A stretch of 10,115 bases of DNA from an uncultured Bacillota bacterium (lineage in GTDB: Bacteria; Bacillota_I; Bacilli_A; RF39; UBA660): the NCBI GenBank assembly GCA_905200435.1, contig CAJKKJ010000010.1, positions 1 through 10,115 of the forward strand. The letters run 5' to 3'. Position 1 is the first letter of the stretch. The number at the start of each line of letters is the position of its first letter. A program made the position numbers and the translations under genes. This document shows positions 1 to 5,502 of the stretch, one piece after another. The notes under the pieces were generated by a model. It was not told the origin of the DNA. It searched no databases and worked only from the letters and a program-made list of their open reading frames with translations.

Positions 1-1544
1 AAAAAGGTCCCGGTGTTGATATTTTATCAATAATAGCAAAATATGATTTTTCTGATCAATTTCCAGAAGAAGTAATGAAAGAATTAGATAATATACCAAA
101 TGAAATAGATGAAAATGATATTAAAAATCGTACTGATTTAAGAGATATGGAATTATTTACAATTGATGGTGATGATGCTAAAGATTTGGATGATGCAGTA
201 AGTTTAAAATTACTAGAAAGTGGAAATTATGAATTAGGTGTTCATATAGCAGATGTTAGTTTTTATGTTAAAGAAAATACTGAACTTGATAAAGAAGCAT
301 ATAATAGAGGAACAAGTGTTTATTTGGTTGACAGAGTTTTACCAATGTTACCACATAAATTATCTAATGGCATATGTTCACTAAATGGTGGAGTAGATAG
401 ATTTGCAATATCTTGTATAATGGAAATAAATGAAAAAGGTGATGTTGTTAATTATAATGTTTTCCCTAGTGTAATAAAATCAAAATTAAGAATGACTTAT
501 AAAAAAGTTAATGATATATTAGAAAGAAATATCGTAGATGAACAATATAAACCATTTGAAAATACATTAAGAAATATGAAGAAATTATCAGATATTTTAA
601 GAGAAAATAAAAGAAGAAGAGGTTATATTGATTTTGAAATACCAGAAGTAAAAATAATAGTTGATGAAAAAGGAAAACCAATTGAACTTTCAAAAAGGGA
701 ACAAGGAACAGGGGAAAAATTAATTGAGGATTTTATGATAGTTGCGAATGAAACAGTTGCAACCTATATAAATAATATGGAATTACCTTTTATATATCGT
801 GTTCATGGAGAACCTAGTCAAGAAAAATTAAATAGTTTTCTTAATTTTGTTAGTATTTTAGGTTACAAACCAGTAGGAAAATTAAAAAAATCAAGTCCTC
901 AATCTGTACAAAATTTATTGAATCAATTAAGAGATAAGCCTGAATTTCCAATATTTTCTGAACTATTATTAAGAAGTATGCAAAAAGCAGTTTATAGTGA
1001 TACTAATATTGGGCACTTTGGTTTAGGAAGTGATTGTTATACTCATTTTACTTCACCAATAAGAAGATATCCAGATACAACTGTTCATAGATTACTTCGA
1101 ACTTATATCTTTGAGGGCCATATAGATAATTATACAATAGATGCAATGAATGTTAAAATGCCGGTTATAGCTGAACATACAAGTGAAAAAGAAGTTGATG
1201 CTATTGAATGTGAAAGAGAAGTTGATGACATGAAAATGGCTGAATATATGGAAGAACATATTGGCGAAGTGTACAATGGTAGAATAAGTGGGGTTATGAA
1301 TTTTGGACTTTTTGTTGAACTTGACAATTTAGTAGAAGGTTTAATAAGAATGGAAGATTTAGATGATGACTTTTACATCTGTGATGAAGAAAACTATAGA
1401 TTAATTGGTAGAAAGCACCATAAACAATATAGAATTGGTGATAGTATAAAAGTAATAGTTAAAGATGCTTGTAAAGAAAATAAAACTATAGATTTCTTAA
1501 TTTACAAGGAGGATATAAATGGAGATACTAAACAGAAAAGCTAG
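1..1544 (+). CDS. rnr: RNase R, 3'-5' exoribonuclease (5' end missing)
   Basis: Hydrolytic 3'-5' exoribonuclease that degrades structured RNA and, with SmpB/tmRNA, the messages of stalled ribosomes. The gene enters from the left edge: the first full codon is at base 3 and the frame is open, with 24 residues (GPGVDILSII, then FPEEV) before the first ATG at 75, so that ATG is internal. 513 residues are visible; RNase R is usually 700-800, so the N-terminal cold-shock domains lie outside. The RNB catalytic domain shows the acidic cluster DGDDAKDLDDA (visible residues 55-65; the spaced aspartates bind Mg2+) and HFTSPIRRYPD (bases 1044-1076). An S1 RNA-binding domain follows, from about GEVYNGRISG (base 1264) to the end. 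The basic lysine-rich tail seen in many homologues is very short (DTKQKS). The last 26 nt overlap smpB, implying co-transcription. Confidence 0.95.
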   Translation, partial: KGPGVDILSIIAKYDFSDQFPEEVMKELDNIPNEIDENDIKNRTDLRDMELFTIDGDDAKDLDDAVSLKLLESGNYELGVHIADVSFYVKENTELDKEAYNRGTSVYLVDRVLPMLPHKLSNGICSLNGGVDRFAISCIMEINEKGDVVNYNVFPSVIKSKLRMTYKKVNDILERNIVDEQYKPFENTLRNMKKLSDILRENKRRRGYIDFEIPEVKIIVDEKGKPIELSKREQGTGEKLIEDFMIVANETVATYINNMELPFIYRVHGEPSQEKLNSFLNFVSILGYKPVGKLKKSSPQSVQNLLNQLRDKPEFPIFSELLLRSMQKAVYSDTNIGHFGLGSDCYTHFTSPIRRYPDTTVHRLLRTYIFEGHIDNYTIDAMNVKMPVIAEHTSEKEVDAIECEREVDDMKMAEYMEEHIGEVYNGRISGVMNFGLFVELDNLVEGLIRMEDLDDDFYICDEENYRLIGRKHHKQYRIGDSIKVIVKDACKENKTIDFLIYKEDINGDTKQKS

Positions 1545-1953
1545 ATTTAATTATGATGTGATAGATACTATTGAATGTGGTATTGTTTTAAAAGGCACAG
1601 AAATTAAATCAATAAGAGCTGGAAAAGCAAATATTAAAGATAGTTATGGAATTGTAAAAAATAATGAGGCATATATATTAAATATGCATATTAGTCCTTA
1701 TGAAAATGGTGGTGTATTTAATCATGAAGAAACAAGGACAAGAAAACTTTTATTACATAAAAATGAAATCTTAAAATTAAAAAATAAATTGGAATTAGAA
1801 GGATTTACATTAATACCTTTAAAAGTTTATTTTGTAAATGGAAAAGCTAAAATAGAGCTTGGATTATGTAAGGGTAAAAAATTATATGATAAAAGAGAAG
1901 ATGTAAAAAAAAGAGATATTGAAAGAGAAATTGCTAAGAAGTATAAGGCATAA
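1519..1953 (+). CDS. smpB: SmpB, tmRNA-binding protein
   Basis: Binds the tRNA-like domain of tmRNA, delivers it to the empty A site of stalled ribosomes and places its C-terminal tail in the mRNA channel. At 144 aa it is slightly shorter than the usual 150-160. Family signatures are NRKARFNYDVIDTIECGIVL, then KGTEIKSIRAGKANIKDSY in the N-terminal half, and LYDKREDVKKRDIEREIAKK in the decoding tail. The start is set by AAGGAGG at 1506-1512, 6 nt before the ATG and inside the end of rnr, so translation is probably coupled to rnr. Its RNA partner, ssrA, begins 93 nt downstream. Nothing is missing. Confidence 0.97.
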   Translation: MEILNRKARFNYDVIDTIECGIVLKGTEIKSIRAGKANIKDSYGIVKNNEAYILNMHISPYENGGVFNHEETRTRKLLLHKNEILKLKNKLELEGFTLIPLKVYFVNGKAKIELGLCKGKKLYDKREDVKKRDIEREIAKKYKA

Positions 1954-1968
1954 ATGTTTTAAAAGAAC

Positions 1969-1996
1969 TTGCATTAATGATAAAATGTGGTATAAT
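1969..1996 (+). promoter_or_regulatory. ssrA promoter (sigma-A type, extended -10)
   Basis: TTGCAT at 1969-1974 and TATAAT at 1991-1996 are separated by 16 nt. TGG directly before the -10 gives an extended -10 (TGnTATAAT). Transcription would start near 2003, giving a leader of about 44 nt before the mature tmRNA 5' end, which RNase P is expected to remove. An independent promoter fits the need for abundant tmRNA. Confidence 0.75.
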
Positions 1997-2027
1997 ATCT
2001 TTTGTAATGATTCTGTTATAGTTAAAT

Positions 2028-2044
2028 GAGCATTTGCTCTTTTT
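2028..2044 (+). terminator. Small hairpin with U-run in the ssrA leader
   Basis: GAGC-ATTT-GCTC followed by TTTTT lies between the ssrA promoter and the mature tmRNA 5' end. The stem is only 4 bp, so it would be a weak terminator for rnr-smpB readthrough. It may instead be a leader structure that helps 5' processing. The pairing is clear; the function is inferred. Confidence 0.3.
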
Positions 2045-2046
2045 CT

Positions 2047-2383
2047 GGGGATGCTAGGTTTCGACAGAAATATGAGAGTATTGGTGGCAAGTCGGAGGAA
2101 CACGTTACGAACAAAATTAAAATAACTGGAAACAGAAATCAATTAGCTTTCGCTTAAATTTAAGAAAGCGCTTCATTTAATTCTTTCCCATGGAATTACT
2201 TGGGGCTCATTTAATGGGATATATTAGTTTATTTGTCTAGATATACTAATGAATAATAATGGCTTACTAAAGTAAGGATTGCTGGTTATCAACTTTCTTT
2301 GGGACATTTATTAATCAGATAAACTTGTAGAAGCTGGTAGATGATTATTTTTGGACAGGATTTCAATATCCTCATCTCCACCA
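2047..2383 (+). ncRNA. ssrA: tmRNA (transfer-messenger RNA)
   Basis: One-piece tmRNA of 337 nt including a genomically encoded CCA. It acts as an alanyl-tRNA mimic and then as an mRNA that tags and releases proteins on stalled ribosomes. The 5' GGGGATG (2047-2053) pairs with CATCTCC (2373-2379; one G-U), followed by ACCA. Helix 2a is CAGAAATA (2065-2072) with TATTTTTG (2346-2353). GGAC then leads into the T stem AGGAT/ATCCT (2357-2361/2368-2372) enclosing TTCAAT. The conserved GGTTTCGACAG D-like segment is present. The stop codon of the tag lies in a helix-5 hairpin (GCTTTC 2146-2151 with GAAAGC), and a later hairpin CTTAC-TAAA-GTAAG (2263-2276) belongs to the pseudoknot region. The T loop is 6 nt rather than 7. 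Directly downstream of smpB, a common order in Bacillota. Confidence 0.96.
2128..2157 (+). other. tmRNA tag reading frame, (A)GNRNQLAFA
   Basis: Aligning with the Bacillus-type resume region (AACT then a glycine codon) puts the resume codon at GGA 2128. The frame reads GNRNQLAFA and stops at TAA 2155-2157. With the alanine carried by tmRNA the tag is AGNRNQLAFA, short compared with the roughly 15-residue Bacillus tag. The hydrophobic end is the degron; an AFA end resembles Mollicute tags (FAFA/YAFA) more than the Bacillus LAA. The exact resume codon is by homology. Confidence 0.8.
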
Positions 2384-2394
2384 TAATGAAATTA

Positions 2395-2420
2395 AGAGAT
2401 TCAATTTTGAATCTTTTTTT
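2395..2420 (+). terminator. Intrinsic terminator of ssrA
   Basis: AGATTCAA (2397-2404) is the exact inverse of TTGAATCT (2407-2414), followed by an unbroken T run to 2420. It begins about a dozen nt after the CCA end of tmRNA. Confidence 0.85.
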
Positions 2421-2466
2421 AGTTATATTAAATATGCAATATTTTTATTCAATCATACCTTATAAT

Positions 2467-2473
2467 GAGGTGA
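2467..2473 (+). promoter_or_regulatory. RBS that fixes the M23 peptidase start
   Basis: GAGGTGA, matching the anti-SD, sits 5 nt before ATG 2479. The same open frame extends back to an ATG at 2341, but that one lies inside tmRNA and has no RBS, so 2479 is the start. A TATAAT at 2461-2466 abuts this site; if used as a -10 it would leave almost no leader. Confidence 0.8.
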
Positions 2474-2478
2474 GAAAA

Positions 2479-3069
2479 ATGGCAAGATTAATAAAGAATA
2501 AAAATATTTTAATAACACAAAAATATAATAAAACACATACTGGAATAGATATAGTTGGAACAACAGGAGGTAATTCCTATGTAAGAGCTCATACAGATGG
2601 TGTTGTATACAAAATAGTTGATGGTAGAAACAATGATACAAATACGAAAGGTGCGGATCGATATGGTAATTATATACAACTAAAGCATAGTGGTGGATAT
2701 TATACATTATATGCCCATTTACAAAAAGGTTTAAATTTGAAAGCTGGAGATAAAGTTAAACAAGGTGATGTAATAGCAATTATGGGAAATTCAGGTAATT
2801 CGTATGGAACACATCTTCATTTTGAAGTAAGAAAACCGGATAATTATGTTATAGATCCTGAAAAATATTTGGAAAGTAATCTTCCAAATCAACCAGAAAC
2901 TGAAGCAACTGATGTTAAAAAAAATAAACTATATTATAGAGTACATTTACTAAAATCAAATAAGTGGTTATCATGGATAGAAGAAAATGGAAAAGAAAAT
3001 CCGGGATCTTATGATTATGCAGGAATATATGGCGAAGAAATCGATGGAATTCAAATGAAAATAGTTTGA
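2479..3069 (+). CDS. M23-family peptidoglycan endopeptidase, lysin-like
   Basis: 196 aa from the RBS-supported ATG. Residues 16-125 form an LytM/M23 zinc metallopeptidase domain: HTGID (H20, D24) and HLH (112-114) supply the zinc ligands and catalytic histidine, with YGNY at 62-65 and LYAHL at 77-81. Such enzymes cut peptide cross-bridges of peptidoglycan. After a Pro/Glu/Thr-rich linker, residues about 147-196 (YYRVHL, WLSWI, DYAGIYGEEIDGIQMKI) resemble the wall-binding C-terminal domains of clostridial phage lysins and hydrophobic-W proteins. No signal peptide or membrane segment is visible, which suits a phage-type lysin or a non-classically released enzyme rather than a Sec-exported hydrolase. 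It follows the ssrA terminator and precedes an unrelated promoter, so it is probably transcribed alone. No holin or other phage gene is in view. Target bond unknown. Confidence 0.85.
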   Translation: MARLIKNKNILITQKYNKTHTGIDIVGTTGGNSYVRAHTDGVVYKIVDGRNNDTNTKGADRYGNYIQLKHSGGYYTLYAHLQKGLNLKAGDKVKQGDVIAIMGNSGNSYGTHLHFEVRKPDNYVIDPEKYLESNLPNQPETEATDVKKNKLYYRVHLLKSNKWLSWIEENGKENPGSYDYAGIYGEEIDGIQMKIV

Positions 3070-3093
3070 CAAAAAGAAAAAAACATATATAAT
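3066..3093 (+). promoter_or_regulatory. Near-consensus promoter of the 262-aa gene
   Basis: TTGACA (3066-3071) and TATAAT (3088-3093) are both perfect consensus boxes with 16 nt between them. The -35 box overlaps the TGA stop of the preceding peptidase gene. Transcription would start near 3100, just ahead of the AAAGGAGA RBS at 3101-3108, giving a leader of under 20 nt. Confidence 0.8.
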
Positions 3094-3116
3094 ATCCTTT
3101 AAAGGAGAAATATAAT

Positions 3117-3905
3117 ATGCTAGAACTATTACAAGTGGTTAGTGCAATAGATACAATATATACAAAGTTGTGCCAATTAGAAATTGAAAATAAAGAAAAT
3201 ACTGAAGAATATAAATTATATTTAGATTATTTGGATATAGCACGCAACGAAGAAAAAAAAGAATATAGAGAAATTAGTAAATCAGAACTAAAAAAAGCAG
3301 TTAATGCTGAAACTAGTTTTGTATTTGGGCGTCCTAAAGAACGTAGATATGCTAGAATAAATACTTTACTTGAATGTGAAAATAGTGATAGAGTTCAAAT
3401 GATAGTAACAGAAATTATGCATACATTGATGTGTACTTTTTTATCAATAATTGAAGATAAAAAAGAACAGAATATATTTTCAAAAGAAAATTTATGCAAA
3501 ATTAAATATAATACAATATTTATTTCACCATATATAGAACAAAATGCTATAGAACTTAATTTTAAAATGAATAAAAATTCATTATTAATTGTTGAAAGTG
3601 ATGATTTACCAATACCAATTGACGAAATTCGAAATGAAGTAATAGAAAAATTATTTAATGCTTTAGCATCTAAAATATTATCCAAAAATTATGAAGAAGG
3701 TGGAATTGAGCAAATTAATGATTTGGTTATGATAGAAGCTTGTTTAGTATTATTAGATGAAAAAGTTATAATAAATAGAAAAAATGCATTTAATGAATTA
3801 GAAGACTTTGATATAGATAAAAATAAGTTTAATTATATAAAACAATTATTTGACGAATATAAAACTAATAAGGAAAAACATAAAATCAATATATTAAAAA
3901 TATGA
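3117..3905 (+). CDS. Uncharacterised 262-aa cytosolic protein
   Basis: I do not recognise this family. The product is charged, rich in Lys/Glu/Asn/Ile, with no signal peptide, membrane segment or obvious catalytic motif. The N-terminal third looks helical (IYTKLCQLEIENKENTEEYK) and leads to a basic patch, FGRPKERRYARINTLLE (about residues 70-86), the most motif-like stretch. The middle has beta-like segments (YNTIFISPYI, NSLLIVESDD) and the C-terminal part is again helical. The start is set by AAAGGAGA 8 nt before ATG. It has its own strong promoter and a strong terminator, so it is a single-gene unit and should be well expressed. The composition matches its neighbours, with no sign of recent transfer. 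It may be a lineage-specific protein; its place between a lysin-like gene and murE does not define a role. Confidence 0.8.
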   Translation: MLELLQVVSAIDTIYTKLCQLEIENKENTEEYKLYLDYLDIARNEEKKEYREISKSELKKAVNAETSFVFGRPKERRYARINTLLECENSDRVQMIVTEIMHTLMCTFLSIIEDKKEQNIFSKENLCKIKYNTIFISPYIEQNAIELNFKMNKNSLLIVESDDLPIPIDEIRNEVIEKLFNALASKILSKNYEEGGIEQINDLVMIEACLVLLDEKVIINRKNAFNELEDFDIDKNKFNYIKQLFDEYKTNKEKHKINILKI

Positions 3906-3920
3906 CTTTATGTTTTTTTT
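3874..3920 (+). terminator. Intrinsic terminator overlapping the stop codon
   Basis: A long stem pairs 3874-3887 (core AACATAAA) with 3904-3917 (TTTATGTT), with one internal A-C mismatch, followed by a T run to 3920. The TGA stop at 3903-3905 lies at the base of the loop and in the right arm, so the terminator is built from the end of the coding sequence. Confidence 0.85.
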
Positions 3921-3932
3921 CTTAAAAATTGT

Positions 3933-3962
3933 TTGCATTTAATATATCTCATGGTGTAAAAT
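3933..3962 (+). promoter_or_regulatory. Candidate upstream murE promoter
   Basis: TTGCAT (3933-3938, the same -35 hexamer as at ssrA) and TAAAAT (3957-3962) are 18 nt apart. The predicted start near 3969 would put the inverted repeat at 3971-3988 at the extreme 5' end of the transcript. Alternative to the TATAAT at 4007. Confidence 0.45.
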
Positions 3963-3970
3963 GTATATAG

Positions 3971-3988
3971 AATGGTAGGTTTACCATT
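3971..3988 (+). repeat. Perfect inverted repeat upstream of murE (1)
   Basis: AATGGTA-GGTT-TACCATT: a 7-bp stem with a 4-nt loop and no U-run behind it, so not a terminator. It could be a 5'-end stabilising hairpin if transcription starts near 3969, or an operator. Confidence 0.5.
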
Positions 3989-3990
3989 AA

Positions 3991-4006
3991 CTAGAAATAT
4001 TTCTAG
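3991..4006 (+). repeat. 16-bp perfect palindrome abutting a -10 box (2)
   Basis: CTAGAAATATTTCTAG reads the same on both strands and ends exactly where TATAAT (4007-4012) begins. A loop-less palindrome in the spacer of a promoter is the typical geometry of a repressor operator. It could also fold in RNA. Confidence 0.5.
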
Positions 4007-4012
4007 TATAAT
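4007..4012 (+). promoter_or_regulatory. Candidate proximal murE -10 box
   Basis: Consensus TATAAT 24 nt before the murE ATG. No good -35 is found 16-18 nt upstream (CCATTA), because inverted repeats fill that space, so it would need an activator or is a chance match. Confidence 0.35.
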
Positions 4013-4036
4013 ATGACATCTATTTTGGAGGTAAAT

Positions 4037-5488
4037 ATGAAAAAAATAAGTGAATTAATTAATTTGAAAGAGAATTTAAATTTGGAAATTGATAATTTAA
4101 ATGATGATTCAAGAAATATAAAAGAAAATGGGGTATTCTTTGCGATTAAAGGTTTAACAAATGATGGTAATAAATATGTAGAGTCTGCTATAAAAAATGG
4201 TGCAGTTGCAATTGTTACTGAAGAGAATATCGAAGCAAGTGTTCCTGTTATAAAAGTTGATGATGCTCAAAAAACATATAATGAAGCTTTAAATAATTTT
4301 TATGATAAACCACTTGATAAAATAAAAATTATATCAGTTACAGGTACAGATGGAAAAACTACTGTAGCAGAAATAATTTATCAATTATTAAACAATTATA
4401 CAAAAGTAGGTTATATAGGAACAAATGGAATAAAATATAAAAAATTTAAAATGGATAATCCACATACTACTCCTATGCCTGACGTATTGTTTAATGCTTT
4501 AAATGAATTCGTTAATTTAGGTTGTGAATATGTTGTAATGGAATCATCTTCAGAACGTTTAGCAACCAAAAAACTTGATTGTGTAAATTTTGATGTTTCG
4601 ATTTTTACAAATTTATCAAGAGATCATTTAGATACTCATAAAACAATGGATAATTATGCAAAAGCTAAAGCAATAAGTTTTGAACAATTAAAAGAAGATG
4701 GAATTGGTATTATAAATTATGATGATAACTATAAAAAATATTTTATGGATTCTTGTTCTAATTATGTTACTTATTCACTTTCTAATAGTGATGCTGATAT
4801 TTATGCAAGTCGTGTAATGGTTAGATATAATCGTTTGGAATTCGATATTAATGGAATATATGGTCATCATCATGTTATATCACATATATCTGGTGAATTT
4901 AATGTTTATAATTTGATGAGTGCGATTTTATGTTTAAAACATTTAGGATATGATATAAAGAGTATTATAAAAAATATTGCTTTATTAAAACCAATTGATG
5001 CAAGACAGTTACTAATTAAAACTAATTTTGGTTTTAATATTATGATAGATTATGCTCATACAGCTAATGCTTTTAAAAACCTATATAATTATATGAAAAA
5101 TAATATTAGTGGAAGATGTATTGTTGTAACAGGAGCACCTGGTGGTCGTGATGAGAGAAGAATGATTGAAATGGCTAATTTCTGTACTGAAAATGTTGAT
5201 TATTCTTATTTTACAATTGATGATGCTAGAGATGCTGATGCAAATGAACTTCTTAATTTGATGGTAAGTGAAACTAAAAAAGATAATTATGAATTGATTG
5301 TTAATCGTGATGAAGCAATTAAAAAAGCATTAATGAATGCTAGACAAGGTGATTTAGTATTTGTTTTAGGAAAAGGTTTAGAAAAATATCAACTAACAAA
5401 AGGAAAGAATGTTTCTAGACCAAATGATGTTGAATCATGTAAAAAAGTTTTAAAACAAATGGAAAAATGTAATGAAAAAAATGTCTAA
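4037..5488 (+). CDS. murE: MurE-type UDP-MurNAc-dipeptide:amino-acid ligase
   Basis: Cytosolic ATP-dependent ligase adding the third stem-peptide residue (Lys or meso-DAP in known enzymes) to UDP-MurNAc-L-Ala-D-Glu. 483 aa, normal length. Domain 1 has DDSRNIKENGVFFAIKG (23-39). The central ATPase domain has the P-loop GTDGKTT (103-109), HTTP (143-146), MESSSERL (168-175, in place of the common EVSSHxL), FTNLSRDHLD (190-199) and YAKAK, whose K211 is the likely carbamylated lysine. Domain 3 starts near DYAHT (339-342) with GAPGGRDERR (366-375). The specificity loop usually reading DNPR is DDAR (395-398), so the added residue cannot be named. ATG 4037 has GGAGG (4027-4031) 5 nt upstream; the earlier in-frame ATG at 4013 has none. 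Single gene, convergent with the murF-type gene. Confidence 0.87.
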   Translation: MKKISELINLKENLNLEIDNLNDDSRNIKENGVFFAIKGLTNDGNKYVESAIKNGAVAIVTEENIEASVPVIKVDDAQKTYNEALNNFYDKPLDKIKIISVTGTDGKTTVAEIIYQLLNNYTKVGYIGTNGIKYKKFKMDNPHTTPMPDVLFNALNEFVNLGCEYVVMESSSERLATKKLDCVNFDVSIFTNLSRDHLDTHKTMDNYAKAKAISFEQLKEDGIGIINYDDNYKKYFMDSCSNYVTYSLSNSDADIYASRVMVRYNRLEFDINGIYGHHHVISHISGEFNVYNLMSAILCLKHLGYDIKSIIKNIALLKPIDARQLLIKTNFGFNIMIDYAHTANAFKNLYNYMKNNISGRCIVVTGAPGGRDERRMIEMANFCTENVDYSYFTIDDARDADANELLNLMVSETKKDNYELIVNRDEAIKKALMNARQGDLVFVLGKGLEKYQLTKGKNVSRPNDVESCKKVLKQMEKCNEKNV

Positions 5489-5502
5489 AATGACATTTTT
5501 TT
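5475..5502. terminator. Bidirectional terminator between the two Mur ligases
   Basis: An 11-bp perfect stem (5475-5485 with 5492-5502, core ATGTC/GACAT) has A-runs on the left and T-runs on the right, so it can terminate from both directions. The murE stop TAA (5486-5488) is in the loop and the stop of the minus-strand gene (5501-5503) overlaps the right arm. Confidence 0.88.

Noticed and set aside
2341..2478. Upstream extension of the M23 peptidase frame beginning at an ATG inside ssrA
   Set aside because: It would run through the tmRNA 3' end and its terminator, has no RBS, and the added residues match nothing in the M23 family. The SD-supported ATG at 2479 is better.
3067..3905. TGA read as tryptophan (Mollicute code)
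   Set aside because: Only terminal TGA codons are seen, one overlapped by a promoter -35 and one inside a terminator stem. Tryptophans are TGG and no internal TGA interrupts any gene.
2384..4036. Attachment-site duplicate of the ssrA 3' end downstream
   Set aside because: Scanning for the last ~20 bases of ssrA found only an 8-base chance match (AATATCCT near 3092). No repeat marks an island boundary in the window.
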